Assembly (NCBI GenBank): GCA_905147135.1 | Contig: LR990056.1 | Location: 2,986,001 to 3,050,000 of the forward strand | DNA length: 64,000 nt | Origin: Blastobasis lacticolella | Taxonomy: Eukaryota > Arthropoda > Insecta > Lepidoptera > Blastobasidae | Reading direction: 5' to 3' | In this document: one piece after another, positions 12,401 through 22,194 of the stretch | Layout: every line of letters starts with the position of its first letter | Position numbering within the stretch: the stretch's first letter is position 1 | Made by a program: the position numbers and the translations under genes | The notes under the pieces: model-generated | What the model was told of the DNA's origin: nothing | The model's database searches: none | Seen by the model: the letters and a program-made list of their open reading frames with translations, nothing else

Positions 12401-15400
12401 TCCACGACGAACCCGAGCACGGGAACAAAATACATAACAATATGAGTCTATTGTGACTCCCTTACAAGGAAAATATCCTTAAGAGTTATTTAATGCCGGA
12501 AAACATAAAGTTACCCCAGGCTCAAAAATAAAATTTCTTAATAATAAAGTTTAGGCTCGATAACCGAGAGCGCCCGCGGCCGCGACAAGAAAGCGGCGAC
12601 GGCGCGGCGGCTACTCGGCGCCTTCGTTGCGGTCATCCGCGCCGCAACACGTACTCCAACGAGGAGAATACCATATTCATCGCCGTCAAATATCTGAGTG
12701 ACGCTCGCCGCATACTCTTGCGATCTTTATTTTATGGACTCGAAATCGAGAATAAAACTGATAATAATAACGCCTAACGATAAGGCGTCCTTGAATGTCG
12801 CCCGTAACACTCACCGAAACGAAACGCTATTCGGAAGTACTATGTGCGAATTGGCTCCATCGACATACTCCTTGCTCGGCCACGCGAGCCCGGGGAAATG
12901 GCCGGCGCGGGCATCCGCAGCGAGCGCCGGCCAAGCAGCCTCCGCGCGCCGCGGAAGCCGCCGGCCGCCGCAGCCGCGCCTACATAGTCACCTAAGTGAC
13001 TCAGGTGCGCCACGTTGGTCGCGGACAATTATTTTATAATTAATTGTTGGCATTGATTCGGGACGGTTTAGAAGTCCCATTCTATAAGTCCGTGGCACAA
13101 TATCTATGTTGCCCCTGGTATAGACAAGTATTCTGTCTCCTGACCAATACCAAACTTTTTGCTCCTGACAAAAAGAAGGAGTCCCCTAGTCCATTAAAAT
13201 GTTAGTAGATTTGGGTGCGATTTTAGAGTGTTCAGCCGAACACCTTGCATTGGGCAGGCGGCAGCCCCACATACCTAATCAATTTTTATCTAAAATATTC
13301 CTGGCACCTAAACCGAATGCGAAAAAAGATTCACCATAAATCTGAAATCACAAAAAAATTTATACCGACCACGTATATCGGACCACAGAACCATTTCAAA
13401 ATAAATTGCAAGAAACACATTTTTAAATATTATAAATTTAAAATTGTAAACCATAAAAGCTTTAATTCGATGGCAGAATTTATAAATTTTCAGCCTTACT
13501 GTATTAGTACCTCGGTTGCCCCGCGAGGGTTTACTAAAGTGACGACTAAGGTCTTCACCTTCTTAAGTTCTTAAGGCTCAAAATCCGTGCTATACTTAGA
13601 CGATATCATTTGCATTGGCAATGACTTCGAGGAATGTCTAAGCAATGTTAACGAGGCCCAGATTACTTCAATGTCTCGGATTCATAGTCGTCAACGTTAA
13701 CAAAAGCAACTTGCAACCTAAAAATATGTGTAAAATTCTAGTGTTAATATGTTTAATTGTGAGAATTTCACTTAATTTTTTTTAACTGGAGGAACGCGAC
13801 ATTATAGCACAATCAGTGTATATATTTTCGTCTTTTCCCCGATGCACAATATAAGTTCGCTCAACTTATTGCGCTGTCAGTAGCAGCTTGTCCAGCGCTA
13901 CAATACAGTGATTGCACACAAAAATTTTAATCTTTTGTTAAAATGTATTTAAAAATATAATAGCTTCTTAAACTTTAGCATAAATATCCCCCCGTTCTAC
14001 GTTCTTTGAGGATCTTAATTGATGGGCGCAAAACATTGGCCCTTTATTGTCCCTCAGGACTTCATTATGTAAACGAGAACTTCACTTATGGCTCTCGTAC
14101 TGACTGGGGAACCGTCTATGGCGACGATTGGGTCAACGAATGTTGGAAGCAATGTGAACTCAAGTATCCCATTAACTGGATTTACTAAACCTATAAATGT
14201 TGCATCATACGATAATAATTGTGCTATATTGGTACGAGTAGATAACACCACAGCTATCAGCTATGTAAATTGTCAAGGAAGAATTGAATACCTTCATGCA
14301 AAGAATCTAGCGCGGCATATTTCGTTATGTGATATTAAGGTTGACGAGGACTCAAGAGAGTAAAGGACATAGAGTGGAAACTCTCAGACAGACTATGATT
14401 GAGGTATCGGTAGATTACCGATTTCATGTCTCGCATCAATGCCGACTGTGAGCGCTATTTATCCTGCAAACAGGACTCGGAGGCTATCGTAGTAGATGCG
14501 ATAAATCTCATGCATTCTCACTTGCAATTTTGATTGCAGAATAATACTGATCCATATGAAGATTCTAACGAATTTGTGATAACATTTTAAGTAATTGTTT
14601 TAATACGAATGCTTCGTATGACACTTTGAACAATCATCGTTCAGCTCCGTATCCCATTTTGGTCTCAGTTAGGATGTTCGAATTAAACGATCACTAAAAG
14701 GAGCTTTCAAATTCAATCCAAGCTTGCCTAGGTATACTGCCACTTGGAATCCACGAGAGTGTATTGGATAACATTTCAAATTCGGTCCCGTCCGAATAAA
14801 TAAAACATAATAAAAAGTTAACCAGAACATTAGGAATATTACTGACCCTGTGTACCACACACACACAGGGTACAAACGCGATCACTTTTAAGGATGATAA
14901 TATTAATACCACCTCAAATAGCATTAAAATCATAATTAGTTACAACATTAGGGGCAGGTCTCTAGTATCCAGGGCTCTTTCGTACCTAATTTACGCATAA
15001 CCCCTTCCATCACACTCGAGGAGTATCTGATTAGAATCGAGCAGCTCAGTACTGGCACATAATAAGTATCTCTTTCTGTCGTGCAAACCACACCATAAAC
15101 AAGTCACGGACAAACCATTAGCCAATGGATTGGCAGGGTGATGACAGATAACAGTGTGTCATGGGTACATGTGCTGTGGCTCGGTGTGCCCGGCGTCCGG
15201 TGTCCGGCGCTGGGGCGGCGGCATCTCTGCGGCGGGGCCCGCAATGCGGTGGCCGCAAGGACCAGCACATCGCGTTTTCGCCAGATATTATATCAGGCCG
15301 ATCGCTGATGTCGGCCGATTTGTTAAACCCGTTTGCTTTCTTAATAATGAATTAACCAGTGTCCATTATGTAATATGTTTAATTTACGGTTGATACCGTA

Positions 15401-18400
15401 TTATTAATACATTGTTTAAAATGTATGAATAATTAATATTTTGTTTAAAATTTGCAAAACTTCCCTCTCCAAACATCTACGTTGTGAATTATCTTATATC
15501 TGAAGAATGAAGCGACGAAATATAATATATGATCAAACGAACTTCGCGAAGTTCGATCGATATTATATGAGTCGCTTCATTCGAAGATATAACACCCGCC
15601 CGCCCATATTCCCAGGCGTGGGGAAGTTTCGCTTAGTATCTCTAAAAAGAATGACGTAAAAATGGCGGCTGGCTGTATCGATACGTAGGATCGAAAAAAA
15701 ATGATCGATTGAAAAAATCGATTTTACTTTAAATAAACGTGCGAAGCTACCTTGTAGGCTAAAGGGACTACGTTGTGAATTATCTTATATCTTCGAATGA
15801 AGCGACTCATATAATATCGATCGAACTTCGCGAAGTTCGTTTGATCATATATAATCCCATTGAATACATTTTATGTAAAATTGGTTAGCCAAGGGTTTCC
15901 AAGTTATCAGATCTCATGAAGGTACACGCCTCTAATGTTACATTCGTCTAAGTTTAGACGTGTTTGTTAAATTATGTTGTAGAAATTGCCAAATAAATAT
16001 TATGTCTATGTCTATGTCTATGTCTATGTCTATGTCTATGTCTATGTCTATGTCTATGTCTATGTCTATGTCTATGTCTATGTCTATGTCTATGTCTATG
16101 TCTATATCTATGTCTATATCTATGTCTATGTCTATGTCTATGTCTATGTCTATGTCTATGTCTATGTCTATGTCTATGTCTATGTCTATGTCTATGTCTA
16201 TGTCTATGTCTATGTCTATGTCTATGTCTATGTCTATGTCTATGTCTATGTCTATCTAAGATGTAGTTTAAGACCAACCTCTCTTCCACAGAAGGACAAC
16301 ACAGAAGTCCGCGACGCGGTGTTCTGGGCCATCGAAGCTGGTTATCGCCATATCGACACCGCGTCAGTATATGGCGATGAGCCAGAGGTCGGTCAGGGGA
16401 TCGCTGACGCGGTGGCCAAGGGACTGGTCCGTAGAGAGGACCTGTTTGTCACTACAAAGGTGGGTGGTGGTTTGGAGTGTAAATTAGTTCTAAGTTTAAT
16501 GGCATTGTCTGTAGTGGCAAGATAATCCCATTGTGGGATAAGCCCGCCTTTGCTTTGTAAAATGATATTTTTCTACCTACTGTATTTCTTTTTCATTGCA
16601 ATAAAGAGTTTACATACATACATACATACATAATTCGTAGACAATAAAAAAATGTGTTTGGATTTTTTACACAGCGCCATCTAGCCCCAAAGTAAGCAAA
16701 TCGTGTGTTATGGGTGCTAGACAACTGACAAGCCACTTATATACTTTTAAATACATACTTGTTACAAATAAATCAGATCTATTCATAATAGAAATTAAAA
16801 TTCATCATTTGAATTTCTGCTGGACTGGGAATCGAACCTTTACCACAGATCATTTACCACAGGTCAGGCCACTCAGTATACTTACATTTGTTTTATCTGT
16901 TTACAGTTCCTGCACGATGCTCTGATATAGTTCAATTATTGTATTAAACTATATCAGAAGATCGTACTGTAGGTACTCGTTCTGTATTGGATCTGTGGTT
17001 GTTGTCCGTGAGTTCTATCTCACTAGGTGGGGTCGGCACAACATATCACTCGTCATCTCTGTACTTGTCCATTCAATCTATTGTTGGGCTAATCTCTACT
17101 AGTGTATTCACCCATATTTACTCGTAACTCGTCTTTTATCACACCTCAAAACATGCCCTTGTTATCTTATTTGACGACCTGAGTGTTAACATGGTCTAAC
17201 TAGTTGGTGAACATGGGCTGCCACGCAGAGAAGTTGAAATGATAAATTTTAATTTGCATGGGTGTAGTATGCATAATAAGTATGTATTTAAAAAAGTATT
17301 TAAGTAGTATATCAGTTATCTAACACTCATAACACAAGCCTTGCTTACTTTGGGGCTAGATGGCGCTGTGTGAATTTGTCTAAGTATATTTATTTACTTA
17401 TTATTGCTCTTAATATTCCCCGTTACAGGCGCTAAATTATCAGCTGTTGTTGTTGAAAATTCTGTAACAAATCATTTCAATTAGCACCTACTAAATATTC
17501 ATTTCATGGCGATCAATCACCAAAAGCTTCCTCGAACACTTTCACAACGTTCAGGAATTTAAATAGGAAGTAAGAGGTTATAACAGTTTCCGGCCAAAGA
17601 TATTTAAACAATTTGCGTGCACGCACGATTCGAGTAAATACCATTCTTGTCATTTCATTCATTGAAACTAGCTAACGACCTGCCTCGGCCTCTACCTGCG
17701 TGTTATACGGTATTTGGTTAGTTCGAATGAATTGAATGCAAGCAGCTCAGTCAAATGTAATAAAATAAAGTGTGTACGTTTAATTGAAATTAACGGGTTG
17801 TTTAATTCAGTTACATTTGTGTTTGGTTTACGTCGAACTTAATTGTCTAACTACATTATTCTTATTATCAACAGATTATGGTATTAATCTCTATTAACCA
17901 TCTTTGCTTCTGCAGGTTTTTTTCAGGTTACAATGTTTTGGCCTTTATTATAATATTGGTCCGTTAGGCAAGCCACCTGACGGAAAGTGGTCACCGCCGC
18001 CTAAAGATATTAGCAACACCAATGCGTTGCCGATTTCGAAAGAGACCTTCTCTTGAAGACCTCCCCATGTCATAAGTAGGCCAAAGGAAACGCTACGGAA
18101 GGGACTAATCGTAAAATTATTTATTTTTAATCCTCCTCTCCTTTTCAGCTATGGAACGACAAACATGCGCGGGCGCAGGTGGTGCCATCGCTGCGGGAGT
18201 CGCTCTCGCGGCTCGGGTTGAACTACGTAGACTTGTATTTGGTGCACTTCCCCGTAGCTTTAAAGGTTGGTGGATTTGGGCGTATAGTATCTTGGTATCT
18301 CCTCATGATGAAGCGCCAAGTATATGTAGAATAGGCCGGCTCAAGAAGCGAGTGCTATGAGATTATGAATGACATGCGTGCCAAGAAATTTACCACCAAG

Positions 18401-20755
18401 GATGCTCCGGGCCACCGGGCCCTCGCGTGCAGCACACGAGCGCATCTGGAATTTAACGCCATGATGATGATGATGATGATCTCCACGTGATGTGGAGGAG
18501 GCTTACAGCAGACGCAGTGGACAATTTGTGAAGCGATTTGAGTTCTGTTTCTGTTCTGTATTTTAAACACTGCGATCTACAATCCGAATATCTCCTAATT
18601 CTTACTCCACTGATTTGAAGTTGGCTTAAGTCTGTGAAATGCTCCACAGGAAGACCGAACCCCAGACGATATTGACTACTTGGAGACCTGGCAGGGCATG
18701 GTGGAGGCCCAGCAGTTGGGCCTGGCCAAGTCCATCGGCGTCTCCAACTTTAACAGCACCCAGTTGGAAAGGATCATAGCCAATAGCGACGTGAAGCCTG
18801 CTGTGAACCAGATTGAGGTGAGAGTGCTTGTAGAATGGATTTGGTGTGGGAATACATCAATAAGGGATTTTCAGACGGCTAAATTACTACTACTACTTAG
18901 CTACTTCAAAAAGTGAATAGTGTAGTTCAGCGTACCTCACTAGATGGCGCTGTTTAGACAGGATTTTCAGGTATTAAATTTGGTAACCAAAGGTACTCGG
19001 AAAGGTAACCACCTTTCCGTGAAAAGATACTTAATTTTAGTACCTTTTCCGAGGTGAAAGCGCCAAATGACAAAATTTTTATACGTCTAACGGTCTCGTT
19101 TTGTTAAATTTTTGTTAATCGTGTCTAATCAACGCCATCTATTGCAATTATTTGAACAATATTTTCTTTTTTAATCGGCTCTTGGAAATCTCCGATTCTC
19201 GCGCACGAGAGCCCGGGGTCTGCCTTGACCATGATCTAGGATTTGGCAGATCAGGTAATTACAGTGGAGCGACTGCCGTCTGACCTCCGTGACCCTGTTC
19301 GCAGAGGAACCTGACCTAATTGGATTATGGTTATTCATTTAGCCTAAATATGAAGGTTTCATCTCGATGTTTTCCCCCGCCGTAATAGCGTCGGTTAGCG
19401 TTCTACTAATGCACTTACATAACTCAGAAAAGAGTCATTGGTACATAGCGCCACTGGGATTTGAAGGTTTTCGCTTGACGAGTCGGGCACTTTAATTACT
19501 AGGCCACCAACGCTCATGGCGCCACTGGGATTCAAACTAGTTACCGACCCCGCTTAACGAGTCAGACACCTTAACCGCTAGGCCACCGACTCTCCTTTTA
19601 TTATATTATAAATGATACTAAGATTGTATCTAATACTTAAATACAAGTAGTACATACCTCACGCTCGCATATCATTGATTCTAAAAGGTATCTTAACTCA
19701 CAAAATTCTTCCAGGTGAACCCAACCCTCACACAAGAGCCTCTAGTAGCATTGTGCCAGAAACTCGGCGTGGCTGTCATGGCATACAGTCCCTTCGGCTT
19801 CCTGGTCACCAGGTCGAGAGCAGATGCTCCTCCTCCAAGATACGATGATCCAGGTCTTACGAAGATTGCCGAGAAGTACAGGAAGACTACTGGGCAGGTC
19901 GTACTCAGATATTTGGTAAGTGTTTTGGCTTTAACGTCAAAGGCATTGAAGCTTTCTTGAAAACTCATGATGATCATACGGATTATTTACGGTGCCTTGA
20001 CAAGCAAAGCAATTGACCAAACTTTTTTATACCACTAAGTTGGCAAACAAGCTTTCGGCCAGCCTGATGGTAAGCAGTCATCGCAGCCTATGGACGTTTG
20101 CAATACCAGGGGCATCACCCTCACATTGCTGGCAAGCGGGCCACCTGATGAAAAGTGGTAACCGCCGCCTATTTACATCAGCAACGCCAGGGGAGTTACC
20201 TATGCGTTGCCCGTCTCTGAAGAGACCTCTTATATACCTCGTGAACGATCCCATGTCATAGTACAAAGGAAACAATGTGGTTGGGAGCACTTCCGAATCG
20301 TACGAACGAGAAACGTTCTTTCAAACCTTCGCGTTTGGACCAACAGAGAGTCTACGTAGTGAGGAACTAAATCTGTTTAGACTGTTTACTGGCTCCGATT
20401 TGTATGATTGATGGCCATTTCTATCAATACAGTCAGCTGCAGTCTAAATGGACCCCCCTAACATATTAGTCAGTTCTATGCAGCTGGCTGTACCTACTGG
20501 TTGTGTATAGGTTGTGTAAGCTTTCTGTACATAAGTTCCGTTAAAGTTGTGTATGTCACTATTTTTTGCTTTCAGATCGACAGAGGCCTTGTCCCCATAC
20601 CAAAGTCCACCAACAAGGAACGCATCGCGCAGAACATCGATTTGTTTGACTTCAAACTCACTGCTGACGAGATGGCTACAATCAGCAATTACAATAAGAA
20701 TGTTCGAGTCATCGCCATTGACGCATGGAAGAAATATCCTAACTATCCCTTCTAG
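6453..20755 (+). CDS. Secreted aldo-keto reductase AKR-A (AKR2E-like), 7 coding exons, intact
   Basis: Exons: 6453-6491, 9792-9887, 16292-16459, 18149-18265, 18650-18817, 19715-19915, 20576-20755. All introns are GT-AG and phase 0. The protein is 322 aa. Residues 1-17 or so form a signal peptide ([17 protein letters not shown]). The AKR tetrad is present with normal spacing: D67 and Y72 (HIDTASVY), K101 (LFVTTK), H134 (LYLVHFP). NADPH-binding motifs are GVSNFN (170-175) and IPKSTN (271-276). The C-terminus ends in the usual loop with W and YPNYPF. AKRs are (beta/alpha)8-barrel, NADPH-dependent carbonyl reductases. A signal peptide on an insect AKR of this type is known from 3-dehydroecdysone 3beta-reductase, which works in haemolymph; that substrate is my inference. 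AKR-B lies 1.7 kb downstream in the same orientation. Candidate poly(A) signals AATAAA are at 21189 and 21547. Intron 2 (6.4 kb) contains the DIRS-like element. Confidence 0.93.
7295..7580. mobile_element. MITE-like foldback
   Basis: TGATCGAATTAAAACACT near the left end is repeated as its complement (AGTGTTTTAATTCGATCA) at the right end, giving 26-bp arms with one or two mismatches about 286 bp apart. The interior is AT-rich and non-coding. Confidence 0.6.
7715..7770 (-). repeat. SINE-2 3'-end scrap
   Basis: Complement of the family 3' end (ACACAGCGCCATCTAGCCCC) followed by AGTAAGCAAAGCTTGTG. The rest of the element is absent. Confidence 0.65.
8300..8570 (+). mobile_element. Non-LTR retrotransposon 3' end (ORF2 C-terminus plus tail)
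   Basis: One frame reads [19 protein letters not shown] then [20 protein letters not shown] and a stop. This is the C-terminal signature of a lepidopteran LINE ORF2. It is followed by an A/T-rich tail with AATAAAATTTTTCAATTTC. It is 5'-truncated, as usual for target-primed reverse transcription. Confidence 0.7.
8590..8755 (-). repeat. Interspersed repeat family R5 (GGACC..GCGCGA..TTCGTTCG), degenerate
   Basis: Related to copies at 22195-22295, 32535-32630, 41385-41450, 57150-57345 and 60475-60700. Shared blocks are the complement of TCTATCTATTGTTGAAAACC and of ATTAAAATCCG. The family has no visible coding content; its class is unknown. Confidence 0.5.
8820..8955 (+). mobile_element. LINE 3' end, ORF2 C-terminal tail
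   Basis: Frame [20 protein letters not shown] then VKRFL, followed by GTTTGCCACCTTAGTGGTAAAAA. LWNELP...V is the recurring end of CR1/Jockey-type ORF2 in insects. The same 3' sequence recurs at 30855-30955 and 61008-61118. Confidence 0.7.
9172..9425 (-). repeat. Family R3 repeat, near-complete copy, reverse orientation
   Basis: Complement of the family order: head GTGTGGTGTCCGGCAGAG at the right, then GTAAGGGGTTGGTGC, the ATTGTTATATTT block, GATCTCCAACCCGCCTG, and the CCACTGCAGGAC block at the left. Confidence 0.75.
9955..10240 (+). repeat. SINE-1 copy (tRNA head, 3'-truncated)
   Basis: A-box-like GTTGCCGAGCGGTTAGAG and B box GGTTCGAATCCC give a tRNA-like head. The family body follows and breaks into a T-rich run before the RTE-like tail. 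It lies just inside intron 2 of AKR-A. Confidence 0.85.
10529..10703 (-). repeat. Possible LINE-like 3' end with (AAATA)n tail
   Basis: On the - strand an open frame ends near a (TAAATA)n run at 10529-10545. The protein is not recognised. The DIRS-like element abuts it at 10704. Confidence 0.3.
10704..10872 (+). repeat. Left inverted terminal repeat of the DIRS-like element
   Basis: 10730-10872 (143 bp) is, by eye, exactly complementary to 15650-15792. The outer 26 bp differ from the right end but are copied in the internal complementary region. The repeat contains TCCTACGTATCGATACAG. Confidence 0.88.
11135..11900. repeat. Minisatellite inside the DIRS-like element, 90-bp unit made of two 45-bp half-units
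   Basis: Four near-identical 90-bp units run at 11534-11623, 11624-11713, 11714-11803 and 11804-11893. Diverged half-units extend left to about 11135. One half-unit contains GTTGGTCGAGAACCAAC, a perfect 6-bp stem with a 5-nt loop. The other has GGTTGGTCGTGAACCATC, a weaker stem. A larger (about 320-bp) duplication is also visible: the GATTCCGAT...AATTTATGCAT block at 11045-11130 recurs at 11365-11450. Confidence 0.92.
12250..13040 (+). pseudogene. gag-like remnant of the DIRS-like element
   Basis: In shifting frames one reads [15 protein letters not shown] and [10 protein letters not shown], which resemble DIRS gag segments (pattern YLxPxNxxLxxAPxLN and a later LSDxxRIL). The 3' part (12890-13000) is unusually GC-rich against the AT-rich surroundings. 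Stops interrupt all frames. Confidence 0.5.
13255..13690 (+). pseudogene. DIRS reverse transcriptase remnant
   Basis: [15 protein letters not shown] (13280-13330) matches the N-terminal RT motif. [14 protein letters not shown] (13530-13570) precedes the catalytic box [16 protein letters not shown], with YLDD at 13593-13604. Then [10 protein letters not shown] follows in a shifted frame. DIRS RTs have this SxxxFTKV...YLDD order. Stops and frameshifts disable it. Confidence 0.82.
14190..14530 (+). pseudogene. DIRS RNase H remnant with connection region
   Basis: [20 protein letters not shown] (14220-14279) is the RNase H D-N-T-T-A-x-x-Y-x-N motif typical of DIRS elements. [11 protein letters not shown] follows. 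After a frame break come EWKLSD and [11 protein letters not shown]...AIVVDAINL, the usual continuation. Confidence 0.85.
14590..15340 (+). pseudogene. DIRS tyrosine recombinase remnant
   Basis: Frame-shifted fragments match the family order: [13 protein letters not shown] (14607-14645), [17 protein letters not shown] then TWNP (14680-14755), [17 protein letters not shown] (15000-15048), and near the end [14 protein letters not shown] (15280-15320), which carries the catalytic-tyrosine region. The H-x-x-R box is not intact. The stretch 15180-15260 is GC-rich. Confidence 0.72.
15477..15592 (+). repeat. Internal complementary region (ICR) of the DIRS-like element
   Basis: 15477-15526 is the complement of the left terminus (10704-10753). 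15525-15592 is the complement of the right terminus (15785-15852). The two overlap by 2 nt (AT). The centre holds the 18-bp palindrome CGAACTTCGCGAAGTTCG from the right terminus. This joined-ends arrangement is diagnostic of DIRS elements, where the ICR templates completion of the termini. Confidence 0.9.
15650..15852 (-). repeat. Right inverted terminal repeat of the DIRS-like element
   Basis: Complement of the left repeat over 143 bp (15650-15792), then a unique 60-bp outer part with the palindrome CGAACTTCGCGAAGTTCG. The boundary at about 15850-15852 is set by where the match to the ICR ends. Confidence 0.88.
16001..16255. repeat. Hexamer microsatellite (TATGTC)n, about 42 copies
   Basis: Nearly pure hexamer with a few TATATC variants at 16104-16120. 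It ends 36 bp before exon 3 of AKR-A. It is preceded by CCAAATAAATAT. The same context (CTAAATAAATAT plus two or three hexamers) occurs at about 5180-5210, suggesting the array grew from the 3' tail of a retroposed element. Open frames through it on both strands are repeat artefacts. Confidence 0.97.
16663..16880 (-). repeat. SINE-2 copy, reverse orientation
   Basis: The + strand starts with ACACAGCGCCATCTAGCCCC and ends in a decayed complement of the tRNA-Gly-like head. It lies in AKR-A intron 3. Confidence 0.8.
17195..17400 (+). repeat. SINE-2 copy, head partly deleted
   Basis: Begins near TGGTGAACATGGGCTGCCACGC, then the family body and 3' end GGGGCTAGATGGCGCTGTG and a TTTATTTACTTATT tail. 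The B box has been lost. Confidence 0.75.
17945..18110 (-). repeat. LINE 3'-end fragment (family R4)
   Basis: GGCAAGCCACCTGACGGAAAG and CGATTTCGAAAGAGACC match the complement of the 3' end of the LINE at 61150-61762. Confidence 0.65.
18355..18482 (+). mobile_element. RTE-type LINE 3' end with (GAT)n tail
   Basis: The frame [13 protein letters not shown] is followed by GGGCCCTCGCGTGCAGC, then TTTAACGCC and (ATG)n. It is the + strand version of the element at 21878-22020. It sits in AKR-A intron 4. Confidence 0.7.
18870..19190. repeat. Interspersed repeat shared by AKR-A intron 5 and AKR-B intron 4
   Basis: It shares long similarity with 27389-27660: the GTGTAGTTC..GCGT.CCTCA block, AGATGGCGCTG, and near the end ATTATTTGAAC and TTTTTAATCGGCTCT. 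The two introns are not equivalent, so this is an independent insertion and not a relic of the gene duplication. 18990-19050 includes an extra inverted repeat (GGTACTCGGAAAGGT...CCTTTTCCGAGG). Confidence 0.6.
19195..19598 (-). repeat. SINE-1 copy with a duplicated tRNA-like head
   Basis: The body reads as the complement of the family from the tail (19200) to the head (19515). A second head-like segment then follows (19518-19597). Both head segments carry GGCCACCGAC/GGCCACCAAC complements and B-box-like sequence. Confidence 0.7.
20030..20370 (-). repeat. LINE 3'-end fragments, family R4, partly duplicated
   Basis: 20130-20365 contains GGGCCACCTGATGAAAAGTG, the GAAGAGACCTCTTATATACC block and ACGAGAAACGTTCTTTCAAA, matching the complement of 61510-61740. 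20040-20120 is a related tail from another subfamily. Both lie in AKR-A intron 6. Confidence 0.7.
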
Positions 20756-21188
20756 AAGAAGAAGAATTCAAGATATAGACATAAACAAATCTTTATTTGG
20801 CCCAAATACTCATCCAAAAGAATGAAAAATTGAATTTACAAAAAGCAAAGTAGGGCGATGTGACGTCGGACCATACTGGATCTGGAAAATCAAATCTGGA
20901 ATGCTATGAACGGCAATAGCACATCATATCGGCTTGGATATCAAATCGACTAATAGTGAATTCGGCTGAATAAGACAATATTTTAATTTTCATAATATAA
21001 TTAAGTAGATATATGCTTAAGTTAAGACTGTCGTGGCTATTCACTTCACATAAATCTTAGATGATAATGAAAACAGCGACTTGCAATTATCTCTTAAAGA
21101 ATGTCACCATTGCCAGGGACATCTCGAATTCGATATTTTTTCTTGCTTAATATCTCTATTAAAAATGTAATTTGAAACTATATTCTAC

Positions 21189-21194
21189 AATAAA
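21189..21194 (+). terminator. Candidate poly(A) signal of AKR-A
   Basis: AATAAA lies 434 nt after the stop codon. A second AATAAA at 21547 would give a longer 3' UTR. Which one is used cannot be told from sequence. Confidence 0.45.
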
Positions 21195-21877
21195 GGAATA
21201 ACGGAAATCGTTAAGCATAAGATTTTTGCTTGCAATAGAGATTCAGTGACTAATAGATACTCGTATTTGTAGCTTGAGAAAATATCGATTTCTAATATCT
21301 AAAGCTGGAGAATCGCCCCCAGTGGATGTGAACCAAGTTACAACTTCAAAGTGGTTAACTGAGCCTGTGAGCTGAGTTAACTTTAAGAAAGTATAAATTT
21401 ACTTGATATTGCACAATATTGGGAGCGCAGGCTGATTGTCTGTAGGCTGAGTTGACCCTGATAGGGTTGTAGAGTACGTTTTCTCGATGTGTAGGGCTTA
21501 AGTTTTTAAAATATGTTAAAGACAATTGACGATGAAATGATGTTTGAATAAAAATATTGCTAAATTGACTATCTATTTTTTTTTATCGATATAACTATTG
21601 CATGTTTAGTTGATCTACTAGTAGGTATTATTAGTAGTCGGAAACGTATATGGAAATTGGTATCAAATGAATTTCTGATTTATCAGTAGTTTTCCTCCTA
21701 GTTTTATTATGTAAAACACTACTTGAATAGAAGCGGTTAAAACATTGCCGGTTTTTAAAAACCTGTTTTCCAAGTCTTTGAAGATACTTGTAGCAACAAT
21801 AACGTTTATACCTCACGACACGATATTCGTTTTCTACAAGCTTTTATTTATATAGTTTCATATGTCTTTATATCTCA

Positions 21878-22020
21878 TCATCATCATCTCGGCGTCAAAT
21901 TCCGGTTGCACTCCTGCGCAACACGCGGGGGCCCGGGGTCCGCCTTCCTGCTTTTCTTAGTCCACTTTGCTCGGTCTTCGGCATCTTTTGTGGTGAGTCT
22001 GTTGGCACGCATGTCATCTA
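21878..22020 (-). mobile_element. RTE-type LINE 3' end with (GAT)n tail
   Basis: The complement reads DDMRANRLTTKDAEDRAKW then KKSRKADPG, the classic C-terminal end of insect RTE ORFs. It is followed by GACGCCGAGATGATGATG. Confidence 0.8.
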
Positions 22021-22194
22021 TATCTGCTCATAATATAATCTTGCAAATTAAATTTGACCCATTTCCCGCATTCCGATTGAGCTGACCTGAAATATTCTTA
22101 AGGAGAAAGCTCGGTGACAATGCAGTGTTATAATACCATCCAGCTGATTTGATGATAGAGACGGAAGGTAGCCATAGCTAAACTTAAAGGAGTT

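Larger units (their letters stand above)
10704..15852 (+). mobile_element. DIRS-like tyrosine-recombinase retrotransposon, decayed coding, termini preserved
   Basis: The order is: left inverted terminal repeat (10704-10872), minisatellite-bearing region (11130-11900), gag-like remnant (about 12250-13040), reverse transcriptase (13255-13690), RNase H (14190-14530), tyrosine recombinase (14590-15340), internal complementary region (15477-15592), right inverted terminal repeat (15650-15852). The inverted repeats and the internal complementary region are the structural hallmark of DIRS elements, which replicate through a circular intermediate and integrate by recombinase without target duplication; I see none here. 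Every coding block has stops and frameshifts, so this copy cannot make its own proteins. The element fills most of AKR-A intron 2, in the gene's orientation. Confidence 0.88.

Noticed and set aside
12698..13039. 113-codon GC-rich frame suggesting a host gene or CpG island
   Set aside because: It lies within the DIRS-like element between gag-like remnants and RT; frames are broken and no host domain is seen.
10704..15852. DNA transposon with long inverted repeats
   Set aside because: RT, RNase H and tyrosine recombinase remnants plus the internal complementary region fit a DIRS retroelement instead.
15960..16525. Long frames (MSMSMS, VYVYVY, RHRHRH) through the hexamer array
   Set aside because: Microsatellite artefact; only the part from 16292 in the proper frame is AKR-A exon 3.
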